Origin: Labrys miyagiensis
Lineage (GTDB): Bacteria; Pseudomonadota; Alphaproteobacteria; Rhizobiales; Labraceae
DNA: 64,000 bases
NCBI RefSeq assembly: GCF_030160835.1
Contig: NZ_BSPC01000014.1
Location: 62,001 to 126,000, forward strand
Direction: 5' to 3'
Made by a program: the position numbers and the translations under genes. The notes beneath the pieces are model-generated. The model did no database searches and had not been told where the DNA came from. It worked only from the letters and a program-made list of their open reading frames with translations. How positions within the stretch are numbered: the stretch's first letter is position 1; the number at the start of each line of letters is the position of its first letter. Below are positions 55,045-64,000 of the stretch, one piece after another.

Positions 55045-55998
55045 TCACTGGCTGCCGATCAGGATGCCGGTGAACAGCACGAGCAGGCCGCCTAGCACCA
55101 CCTGGACGATGGCCGAGGTGAAGGGAGTCGCCATGAAGCGCGTGCGGATCCAGGAGATGGCGATGAGTTCCACCACCACGACGCAGCCCGCGACGCCTGT
55201 CGCCACCCAGAAGTCCGGGATGAGATAGGGCAGCGTATGCCCGAGCCCGCCGACGGCCGTCATGACGCCGCAGGCGGCGCCGCGTACCCAGGGCAGGCCG
55301 CGACCGGTGATCTCGCCGTCGTCGGAGAGCGCTTCCGTCAGGCCCATGCTGATGCCGGCGCCGATCGAGGCGGCGAGGCCCACCAGGAAGGCGTCCCAGG
55401 AATGCTGGGTGGCGAAGGCGGCGGCGAAAATCGGGGCGAGGGTGGAGATCGAGCCATCGATCAGCCCGGCCAAGGCCGGCTGCACGATCTGCAGCACGAA
55501 GAGCTTGCGGGCCGTCTCCTCCTCGCTCTGCCTCTCCTCCTGCGGCACACCCGCTTCGAGCGTGGCCGCAAGATTCTCGTGACGCTTTTCCTCCTCGGCT
55601 AGATCAGCCAGGAGGGCGCGGATATCGACATCGCGGGCCTGCCCGGCCGCCCGCTCGTAATATTTCGCCGCTTCCAGCTCCATGGTCTCGGCCTGCTCGC
55701 GCACGGCGTCGATGCGCAGATTGTCGAGCAGCCAGATCGGATTGCGTTTCAGGAAACCCGCCACGTCCTGGCGGGTGACATAGGGCAGGGTGTCGCCGAA
55801 CTTCGAGGTGTAGAGCTCGGCGAGGCGGTGGCGATGGCCGTGCTCTTCGTCCGCCATCGCCTCGAAGATCTTGGCGGAAGAGGGATAATCCGCCCGCAGG
55901 CGGTTGGCGAACTGGAGGTAGATGCGCGCATCCTCCTCCTCATTGGAGATGGCGAGCGCGAGAATCTCGGCCTCGTTCAAGTCAGCGAAGCGTTTCAT
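55045..55998 (-). CDS. mbfA: MbfA-type ferritin-like/VIT1 fusion, iron exporter
   Basis: A 317-residue protein with a cytoplasmic ferritin-like di-iron domain (about 1-150: EEEDARIYLQF, MADEEHGHRHRL, MELEAAKYYERAA, LAEEEKRHE) and a C-terminal VIT1/CCC1 membrane domain (ALAGLIDGSISTLAPIFAAA). MbfA exports iron and protects from hydrogen peroxide and is repressed by Irr in rhizobia. An ICE-like box lies 20-35 bp upstream (56018-56033). Identity is strong from architecture and the operator. Confidence 0.92.
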   Translation of the reverse strand: MKRFADLNEAEILALAISNEEEDARIYLQFANRLRADYPSSAKIFEAMADEEHGHRHRLAELYTSKFGDTLPYVTRQDVAGFLKRNPIWLLDNLRIDAVREQAETMELEAAKYYERAAGQARDVDIRALLADLAEEEKRHENLAATLEAGVPQEERQSEEETARKLFVLQIVQPALAGLIDGSISTLAPIFAAAFATQHSWDAFLVGLAASIGAGISMGLTEALSDDGEITGRGLPWVRGAACGVMTAVGGLGHTLPYLIPDFWVATGVAGCVVVVELIAISWIRTRFMATPFTSAIVQVVLGGLLVLFTGILIGSQ

Positions 55999-56017
55999 GG
56001 TCGTACACAGATTTTAA

Positions 56018-56033
56018 TTGGAATAATTCTAAA
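56018..56033. promoter_or_regulatory. ICE-like (Irr) box upstream of mbfA
   Basis: TTGGAATAATTCTAAA, that is TTTAGAA-TTA-TTCCAA on the coding strand, close to the iron-control element TTTAGAANNNTTCTAAA. Immediately upstream of the mbfA ATG; consistent with Irr repression. Confidence 0.7.
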
Positions 56034-56213
56034 TTGAGCCTTAGTTACCCCGCTTCGACCGGGGAGTCGAGCCTTATTCTAACGTGAAGCATCAAGCTCC
56101 GTTCTTGAGGGGTATGTCTCTCTTTGGTGAGCCCAAAATGCCCTGCCCCCAAAGCTAATGAACTTTGCAATTCGATCCCGCAAAAAAGGCGGTGAGGAAA
56201 AGCCCAAATAGCC

Positions 56214-56891
56214 TCAGTTCCCAGGGCTGCTCGCTAACCAGATCGTATGCCGCGCGCCACTGCGACCTTTGTTGGCGCGCACGCGCACTTCATCGACGGC
56301 AAAGCCTGACTTCAGCAGACGTTGGGCGAATTTCGGATCGGCGCCCTGCGACCACACCGCCAGGACCCCCTTGGGCGCCAATGCCTTCAACGCCGCCACC
56401 AGGCCCTCGATCTCGTAGAGGCGGTCGTTCGACTGGCGCGTCAGACCCTCGGGGCCATTATCGACGTCGAGCAGGATGGCATCGAAACGGCGTCCCGACC
56501 GGATCACCTTGCCGACATCCGCTATCTCGATGCTCACGCGTGGATCATCGAGACTGGTGCCAAAAATCGACGCCATCGGGCCCCTTGCCCAGGCCACCAC
56601 AGCCGGCACAAGTTCCGCCACCGTGATCTCGGCATCATCGGGAAAACAGGCGAGCGCCGCTCGCAGCGTAAAACCCATGCCGAGCCCACCGATCAGGATG
56701 CGCGAGCGCTTGCGCTCGCCAAGCCGCTCGCGCGTAATGGTCGCCAGCGCCTCCTCGGAGCCGCTGAGACGGCTGTTCATCAACTCGATCCGACCCAGCA
56801 TGATCGAAAACTCGGCCCCACGCTGCATCAAGCGCAGTTCCCCGTCGCCACCCGGGATCGTCGATGTAGCAAGGCGATTCCAGGGGATCAC
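56214..56891 (-). CDS. Spermidine-synthase-like methyltransferase-fold protein
   Basis: A 225-residue protein of the SpeE-like branch: GELRLMQRGAEFSIMLG, SAM-fold glycine motif ILIGGLGMGFTLRAAL and AILLDVDNGPEGL. The start GTG at 56891 (VIPWNRLATS) was chosen because an ATG at 56957 lies inside a repeat. It lacks the N-terminal domain of true spermidine synthases, so its substrate is unknown. Free-standing. Confidence 0.82.
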   Translation of the reverse strand: MIPWNRLATSTIPGGDGELRLMQRGAEFSIMLGRIELMNSRLSGSEEALATITRERLGERKRSRILIGGLGMGFTLRAALACFPDDAEITVAELVPAVVAWARGPMASIFGTSLDDPRVSIEIADVGKVIRSGRRFDAILLDVDNGPEGLTRQSNDRLYEIEGLVAALKALAPKGVLAVWSQGADPKFAQRLLKSGFAVDEVRVRANKGRSGARHTIWLASSPGN

Positions 56892-56930
56892 GGCGAGGCT
56901 CTTCTGCAAGACGGCGGCGGTACAGGGTCG

Positions 56931-57031
56931 TCTAGAGCAAAGGGCGTTTACACGCAAACGCCTATTGCTCTAACTCCTTGTTTTCGCGCGTCTTTGCGAT
57001 TCTTTCCGATTCCGTCAAATCGCAAAACGCT
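56931..57031. repeat. Dispersed palindromic repeat, family A, copy 2 (inverted)
   Basis: Same element as 58581-58685 in opposite orientation: CTAGAGCAAAG ... CGCGTCTTTGCGATTC ... GTCAAATCGCAAAACGCTA. It and copy 3 flank the Gfo/Idh/MocA gene at 57304. Confidence 0.75.
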
Positions 57032-57303
57032 ACAGCAGAATGCCGAGATGAAGATAACGAGCCTGGGGGGAGAGTGTCGCAAGCGTTGAGCTCAACAGAG
57101 GAGGACAAGACGCTACAACTGGCCGACGACACGTGATCTCTGCTGCGCCTGTACTGGCCGATGGGAGGCGACGGTCAGCGTGTAGTGTTCAAATTGATGG
57201 ATGACTTTTCGATTGCCCTATCTGAAGGTAGAGCGATCGTTTTCGGCATTTGTCATTCCACGCCAAGCTGGAACGGTGGCGAAAAGATGGGAAGGGGAGA
57301 ACG

Positions 57304-58287
57304 ATGGCGACGCGATTGAACTGGGGGATCCTCGGCACCGGCTGGATTGCAGATCTCTTTGTCAAGGATCTGCAACTCACTGGTCACAAGGTCGCCGCCG
57401 TCGGCTCGCGCGGCCAGGTGGGGGCCGATCGCTTCGCCAAAACCTTCGGTATTCCCAACGCCCATGGCAGCTACAGGACTCTCTGCGACGACCCGGAGGT
57501 CGACCTGATCTATGTTGCCACCCCGCATCCCATGCATGCCGAAAACGCGATCATGGCGCTGGAGGCCGGCAAGCACGTACTGGTTGAAAAGCCCTTCACT
57601 ATCAATGCCGGCGAGGCCCGCCGAATCGTCGATCTCGCGAAGGCCCGCAAACTCGTCGTGCTGGAAGCGATGTGGACCCGCTTCCTGCCACACATGGTTC
57701 GCGTGCGCGAGATTCTCACTTCCGGCGTACTTGGCAAGGTTTACTCCGTAATCGCCGACCACACCCGCGACCTGCCTGATGATCCCGCCCATCGTCTGAA
57801 TGCCCTGGAGCTTGGTGGCGGCGCCTTGCTCGATCTCGGCATCTATCCGATTTCCTTCGCCTGGGACGTGCTTGGCAAGCCTGAGGAAATTGTATCGATG
57901 GCCCGTTTTAAGCAGACGGGCGCCGACGCCGAGGTCGCCACCATCTTCCGTCACGCCGGCGGCGCCATGTCGACGACGATCTCGACCAGCGACAATGGCG
58001 GACTAAATGTCGCCGTGGTTCTCGGCACTGAGGCGCGCATCGAATTTGCAGCTACCTGGTATATGCCGACCTCGTTCCGGGTCATCGACCGCCACGAAAA
58101 GGTGCTGGAGACCTGTTCGTTTGACGTCCCCGGGCGCGGCATGCAGTACCAGGCCGACGAAATCGAGCGGCTGGTAAGGGAGGGCAGGCTCGCCGGAGAC
58201 ATCCTGCCGCCGGACGAAACCGTCGGTATAATGGAGACGCTCGACACCATTCGACGGCAGATTGGTCTGCGCTACCCGACGGAGTAG
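57304..58287 (+). CDS. Gfo/Idh/MocA-family oxidoreductase
   Basis: A 327-residue NAD(P)-dependent oxidoreductase: WGILGTGWIADLFVKDL cofactor segment, YVATPHPMHAENAIMALEAG and the EKPFTINAGEA motif with catalytic Lys. WTRFLPHMVRVRE resembles dihydrodiol-dehydrogenase-like members. The start at 57304 has AAGGGGAGA upstream. It is alone, enclosed by inverted family A repeats. The substrate is a sugar or inositol derivative by family. Confidence 0.88.
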   Translation: MATRLNWGILGTGWIADLFVKDLQLTGHKVAAVGSRGQVGADRFAKTFGIPNAHGSYRTLCDDPEVDLIYVATPHPMHAENAIMALEAGKHVLVEKPFTINAGEARRIVDLAKARKLVVLEAMWTRFLPHMVRVREILTSGVLGKVYSVIADHTRDLPDDPAHRLNALELGGGALLDLGIYPISFAWDVLGKPEEIVSMARFKQTGADAEVATIFRHAGGAMSTTISTSDNGGLNVAVVLGTEARIEFAATWYMPTSFRVIDRHEKVLETCSFDVPGRGMQYQADEIERLVREGRLAGDILPPDETVGIMETLDTIRRQIGLRYPTE

Positions 58288-58421
58288 TGAACACCGTTTC
58301 AGGCGCCACCGGGTCCCCTACACGTCCCCTGTGGGCATGCATTTGCAGCCGTACGAGGGGTTTTGCCAATCATTGCCGCATCCATTACTTTGCAGATACC
58401 GATTAGAGCTACGCATACAAG

Positions 58422-58583
58422 GTGTTTATTCTCGAGCAGGACAACAGCCATGCCGCTGACTTGATCCAATTGCTGACCAAAAATCCGACTGATAGCAACA
58501 CTAAGCTGCTTCAGATTATCTCTCCGCAGTCGACACCCTGGAAAGTTGTCCACGCGGTTACCGAGGAATTGCAAGCGGGCTAA
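58422..58583 (+). pseudogene. Coding fragment ending in a repeat
   Basis: In-frame stretch from GTG 58422: VFILEQDNSHAADLIQLLTK, then NPTDSNTKLLQIISPQSTPW and KVVHAVTEELQAG, closed by TAA at 58581-58583, exactly where the family A repeat begins. A TAG lies 15 bases upstream of the GTG. It looks like the 5' part of a larger gene cut off by the repeat; I do not recognise its family. Confidence 0.4.
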
Positions 58584-58685
58584 AGCGTTTTGCGATTTGA
58601 CGGAATCGGCAAGAATCGCAAAGACGCGTCGAAACAAAGAGTTAGAGCAAAGCAGCGTTTACGCCTAAACGCGCTTTGCTCTAGG
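58581..58685. repeat. Dispersed palindromic repeat, family A, copy 3
   Basis: TAAAGCGTTTTGCGATTTGA, CGGAATCGGCAAGAATCGC, GACGCGTCGAAACAAAGAG and AACGCGCTTTGCTCTAG. The 3' half folds (AGAGCAAAGC / GCTTTGCTCT). The remaining gap to 58832 has no gene. Confidence 0.75.
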
Positions 58686-58831
58686 GCAATACGTAAAAAT
58701 AGCGAAGCGTACGGCTCCTTCAGAGCAAATTGCCGAAGGTGGCCTGGAAGAGCAGGGACCGCCCCAAACCCAACCCGTTTCGCTATTTCAATTCGTCACC
58801 GACGGGTTGCGCTCCTCAGTGTGGATTATCG

Positions 58832-59404
58832 TCAGGCCGCCGGCAGATAGGGCACGCTGAACAGGCGCGACAGGATGGCGCTGATCACGAAGTTGATGAC
58901 GATGCCGATCAGGATGATGGCGATGGTGTAGATCAGCGACTTGTCCTGCGGCGTGCGCATCATGACAGGCACGCCGGTAAAGAGCAGATAGATGCTGTAG
59001 AGGCCGATGAGGCCGAGAATGCCGAGGAGCGGGATGACGGCGAAGATGCCCGCGAGCCAAGCGGCCGTCATGGAATAGGCCACGAGCTTGAAGGCGTTGA
59101 GGAAATCCGACGTGCCATCGAAACTGGGTGCCAGCTTGTCGACAAGCAGCGCCACGACATAGACGACCGCGAGCGAGGCTGCGTAGCTGAGAATCGCGAA
59201 GATCAGGCCGCTGAAGAAGCCGATCCGCATGCCGCCGAAGCCGATCAGCGATGTACCGATGAAGGTCGCGATGGGGCCGATCGCCGCAAGATAGACGACG
59301 TAATGGCGGTAGATCGCCTCGACGCTGGTGGCTTCCCCGCCGATGATGCGCCATTCCTCGCTCGGAGCGAGCAGGAGGTTTCGCGCTCGTGCAACCACGT
59401 CCAT
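58832..59404 (-). CDS. YIP1-family membrane protein
   Basis: A 190-residue protein with five hydrophobic helices, N-terminal VVARARNLLLAPSEEWRIIG typical of bacterial YIP1 proteins and a PYLPAA end. Inner-membrane, function unknown. Stands 82 bp downstream of the DUF993 gene on the same strand and might be in its transcript. Confidence 0.85.
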   Translation of the reverse strand: MDVVARARNLLLAPSEEWRIIGGEATSVEAIYRHYVVYLAAIGPIATFIGTSLIGFGGMRIGFFSGLIFAILSYAASLAVVYVVALLVDKLAPSFDGTSDFLNAFKLVAYSMTAAWLAGIFAVIPLLGILGLIGLYSIYLLFTGVPVMMRTPQDKSLIYTIAIILIGIVINFVISAILSRLFSVPYLPAA

Positions 59405-59485
59405 GCCAGCCTCCCGCTAGGTTCAACCCACCCAAAATACCACAGGGCACCTACGGTTGTATGGCAAACCGCCACCGATCGGTGG

Positions 59486-60649
59486 TTATCCAATGCCGTT
59501 GAGCTGGCAGAGGAGGCGCATGCGGTGAGCGGCGCGTTCGGGATCGGTGAGCAGTTGCGCCTTGTCGGCGAGGCGGAAGACATCGGCATAGTGGGCGATG
59601 CCGCGGGCCGATTCAGCCCCGCCCACCATGCGAAAATGATCCTGGAAACCGTTGAGCCAGGCCATGAACACCACGCCGCTCTTGTAGAACTGGGTGGGCG
59701 CTTCGAACAGGCGGCGCGAGAGCGCCACCGTGGGATCGAGGATGGCGCGGAAGCCCTCGGCGTTGCCGGCGCGCAGGCGGTCCATCGCGGCGGCGGCAGC
59801 GGGCGCGATCGGGTCGAAGATACCGAGCAGCCCATGCGAGAAGCCCTGGAGGTCACCCTGCATCAGCTCGGCGTAGTTGAAATCGTCGCCGGTGTACATC
59901 GCCACCCCCTCTGGCAGCAGCCGGCGCATGGTGATCTCCTTGCTGGTGTCGAGCAGCGAGATCTTGATGCCGTCGATCTTGGAGGCGTGGCTGCGGATGA
60001 GCTCCAGCACCGTCTGCATGGCCGGCTCGAACTGGCGCGAACCCCAATAGCCCTCCAGTGCGGGGTCGAAGGCCTCGCCCAGCCAGTGCAGGATCACCTT
60101 GTCCTTCGTCTGCTCGATCAGCCGGCCATAGACCGAGAGATAGTCCTCCGCCCCGCCGGCCACGTGGCAGAGCGCACGGCTTGCCATCAGGATGATGCGC
60201 CCGCCATGTTTCTCGACATGGGCGATCTGCTCCTCATAGGCCTTGATGACGTCATCGAGTGACCGGGCCGCTTCCGGCTCGAGCTGGTCGGTGCCGGCGC
60301 CACAGGCAAGATCCGCCCCTTCGACGCTGCGGGCCTCGGTAAGGGAGCGCTCGATCAGCTCCGCCGCGCCGGGCCAGTCGAGGCCGAGGCCGCGCTGGGA
60401 GGTGTCCATCGCCTCGGCGATCTTGAAGCCGAGGTCCCAGAGATGATGGCGGAATTTCAGCGTGGCGTCCCAGTCGATCGCCGGCTTGCGCCAGGGATCG
60501 GTCAGCGCGCGGGCATCCGCCACGACATGGGCGGCTGCGTAGAGAATACGGGGGAAATCGCCGGAATGCAGTGTGGAATAGGGCGAGGCCGGGCCTGGTT
60601 CATAGGGCTCCAGGCCACCGTCCAGCGTAGGCAGAACCAGCGCGCTCAT
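59486..60649 (-). CDS. DUF993 protein, dihydrodipicolinate-synthase-like TIM barrel
   Basis: A 387-residue protein of DUF993, a branch of the DapA/NAL superfamily. Visible: HVEKHGGRIILMASRALCHV, ILHWLGEAFDPALEGYWG, DGIKISLLDTSKEI with the Lys expected to form a Schiff base, and YTGDDFNYAELMQGD. The start at 60649 has AAGGAGAG upstream. The family is probably a retro-aldol or dehydratase enzyme for sugar-derived acids; the substrate is not known. Divergent from the LacI gene and Gfo/CoA-transferase run. Confidence 0.82.
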   Translation of the reverse strand: MSALVLPTLDGGLEPYEPGPASPYSTLHSGDFPRILYAAAHVVADARALTDPWRKPAIDWDATLKFRHHLWDLGFKIAEAMDTSQRGLGLDWPGAAELIERSLTEARSVEGADLACGAGTDQLEPEAARSLDDVIKAYEEQIAHVEKHGGRIILMASRALCHVAGGAEDYLSVYGRLIEQTKDKVILHWLGEAFDPALEGYWGSRQFEPAMQTVLELIRSHASKIDGIKISLLDTSKEITMRRLLPEGVAMYTGDDFNYAELMQGDLQGFSHGLLGIFDPIAPAAAAAMDRLRAGNAEGFRAILDPTVALSRRLFEAPTQFYKSGVVFMAWLNGFQDHFRMVGGAESARGIAHYADVFRLADKAQLLTDPERAAHRMRLLCQLNGIG

Positions 60650-60692
60650 CGCACTCTCCTTGATCGTCTCCCATCCTCGCTTCTTGGCCACC

Positions 60693-60795
60693 AGAGCATT
60701 TTCAGGCGAAGTGGTTTCCGGTTCGCCGTAAAAATGCGCCTGAACTAAATCTGAAGGAACAATTCGATTTTGCGAAATCGAATTGTTCCTTCAGA
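60693..60795. repeat. Rhizobial-type repeat with a perfect 21-bp hairpin
   Basis: Left part carries the rhizobial repeat motif CATTTTCAGGCGAAGTGG. Right part is a perfect inverted repeat, 21-bp arms (TCTGAAGGAACAATTCGATT begins the left arm) around a TGCG loop, 60750-60795. It lies between the DUF993 start and the LacI operators. Confidence 0.75.
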
Positions 60796-60825
60796 CGGCG
60801 CGCGAGGTGCCCGAAGAAGACAATT

Positions 60826-60937
60826 AGAACGTTCCAAAGTCAAGCCGTATTCGATTTTTTTTGATTTTAGCGAGATAAAACAAAGGCATGAAGATAATGC
60901 TTTGAGATAGTTGACATTGAAATCAGAACGTTCCAAA
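60826..60937. promoter_or_regulatory. Two operator copies and promoter before LacI gene 2
   Basis: AGAACGTTCCAAA occurs at 60826-60838 and 60925-60937, 99 bp apart, each centred on the palindrome GAACGTTC. A -35-like TTGACA (60911-60916) with an AAAAAT-like -10 overlaps the second site. Spacing suits DNA looping by a LacI-family tetramer and control of both directions. Confidence 0.6.
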
Positions 60938-60986
60938 AATAGCGCCGTCGGCCCCGAACGAGAAGGCCGAACTGGAGAGAGCGCGA

Positions 60987-63052
<2,066 letters not shown>

Positions 63053-63055
63053 GTG

Positions 63056-64000
63056 ATGGCATTTCCGAAAGTTCTCACGGCCGACCAGGCTGCGGCGCTG
63101 ATCCCGGATGGAGCTGTCGTTACGGTTTCCTCATCCTCGGGTCTGGGCTGTCCCGATGCGATGCTCGCCGCCATCGGCAAGCGCTTCGACGAGACCGGGC
63201 ATCCTCGTAACCTCACAACACTGCATCCGATCGCAGCCGGCGACATGTGGGGTATCAAGGGCGTCGATCATATCGCCAAGCCCGGCCTGCTCGCCCGCAT
63301 CCTCGGCGGCTCCTATCCCTCCGGCCCCTCTTCGGCCGAGCCGCCGGCGATCTGGAAGATGATCACCTTCAACGAGATCCCCGCCTACAATATCCCCTCG
63401 GGCATCCTGTTCGACATGCATCGCGAGGCGGCCGCCAAGCGTCCCGGCGTACTCACCAAGATCGGCATGGACACCTTCGCCGATCCCGCGCGCCAGGGCT
63501 GCGCCATGAATGCCAAGGCCGCCGAGGAGCCGGTGGTGCGCAAGGTCGAATTCGACGGCGACGATTGGCTCTACTTCAAGGCGATCGTACCCGAGGTCGC
63601 GATCATCCGCGCCACCACGGCCGATGAGCGCGGCAACCTTTCCTATGAGCATGAGGGCGGCTATCTCGGGCCGCTCGACCAGGCCCTGTCGGTGCGCAAC
63701 AATGGCGGCATCGTCATCGCGCAGGTGAAGCGCCTGGCCAAGAGCGGCACCCTCAAGCCCCAGCAGGTGCTGGTGCCGGGCATCCTCGTCGATGCCATCG
63801 TGGTGGCATCAGATCAGATGCAGACCACCCATACCGTTTACGAGCCGGCGATCTCCGGCGAGATCTTCCGCCCGCTGTCGAGCTTCGAGGTGCCGGAATT
63901 CGGCGTCTCCAAGGTGATCGCCCGCCGGGTGGCACAGGAGCTGCGCTATGGCGATGCCGTCAATATCGGCTTCGGCATCTCCGCCAATGTGCCGCGCATC
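63056..64000 (+). CDS. Acyl-CoA:acetate/propionate CoA-transferase-like protein (family I), 5' part
   Basis: 315 codons present, continuing past the right edge. The N-terminal SSSSGLGCPDAMLAAIGKRF replaces the usual GxGG motif of family I CoA-transferases (YdiF/propionate CoA-transferase), followed by NLTTLHPIAAGDMWG and IIRATTADERGNLSYEHEGG. The catalytic Glu lies further on and is not in the window. A GTG directly precedes the ATG; spacing to the stop of the Gfo gene is 3 bp. A CoA-transferase in a sugar-oxidoreductase operon is unusual. Confidence 0.85.
   Translation, partial: MAFPKVLTADQAAALIPDGAVVTVSSSSGLGCPDAMLAAIGKRFDETGHPRNLTTLHPIAAGDMWGIKGVDHIAKPGLLARILGGSYPSGPSSAEPPAIWKMITFNEIPAYNIPSGILFDMHREAAAKRPGVLTKIGMDTFADPARQGCAMNAKAAEEPVVRKVEFDGDDWLYFKAIVPEVAIIRATTADERGNLSYEHEGGYLGPLDQALSVRNNGGIVIAQVKRLAKSGTLKPQQVLVPGILVDAIVVASDQMQTTHTVYEPAISGEIFRPLSSFEVPEFGVSKVIARRVAQELRYGDAVNIGFGISANVPRI

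Noticed and set aside
56892-56957. Longer start for the SpeE-like protein
   Set aside because: The extra 22 codons lie partly in a dispersed repeat and do not match the conserved start of the family.

Overview
The window is high-GC DNA from an alphaproteobacterium, most likely of the order Hyphomicrobiales (Rhizobiales). The evidence is a Nudix-type NrtR regulator beside nadABC, a frcBCA/frcR fructose-type transporter close in sequence to the rhizobial one, an MbfA-type ferritin/VIT1 fusion behind an ICE (Irr) box, a BTLCP cysteine peptidase, and several extragenic palindromic repeat families of rhizobial type. I saw no rRNA, tRNA or CRISPR array. I could not place the genus.

Layout. 1-6 kb: the NAD de novo operon nrtR > nadA > nadB > nadC (minus strand, nadC cut by the left edge) and a Ppx/GppA phosphatase. 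6-8.6 kb: three small exported proteins, an uncharacterised 99-residue ORF and decayed coding sequence. 8.6-32 kb: a carbohydrate-uptake island with four ABC importers, three of which have an adjacent regulator: a MalK/UgpAE-type system with an L-xylulose-reductase-like SDR (no regulator beside it), the frc system with a ROK regulator, an RbsABC-type system with a DeoR regulator and a nearby luciferase-like monooxygenase, and a two-permease Rbs/Rha-type system with an aldo/keto reductase and a LacI regulator. 32-36 kb: a CGNR/ABATE putative regulator divergent from two alpha/beta hydrolases and an SDR; the two hydrolase genes carry similar upstream inverted repeats. 36-42.5 kb: a gene-poor kilobase, ctpA, a BTLCP peptidase, a PLP aminotransferase with a 16-bp palindrome at its 5' end, and an aldo/keto reductase. 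42.8-47.3 kb: a copper-type cluster (DUF305, YVTN propeller, ECF sigma, anti-sigma, CopC, CopD). 47.4-50.6 kb: GH15 glucoamylase plus polyphosphate-type glucokinase. 50.9-57 kb: DUF1127, MFS exporter, ACT protein, OsmC, class II aldolase, MbfA, SpeE-like protein. 57-64 kb: a Gfo/Idh/MocA gene bracketed by inverted repeats, a YIP1 membrane protein, and a DUF993 / LacI / Gfo-Idh-MocA / family I CoA-transferase locus that runs off the right edge.

How the genes work together. Most of the island serves import and first-step oxidation or reduction of sugars or polyols, with candidate operators visible for the ROK, DeoR and both LacI regulators. GH15 and the glucokinase would turn alpha-glucans into glucose 6-phosphate. 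The best candidates for undescribed biology are the DUF993/CoA-transferase locus, the CGNR regulator with its possible hydrolase regulon (including a hydrolase without its nucleophilic Ser and an SDR without its catalytic Lys), and the ECF-controlled copper cluster.
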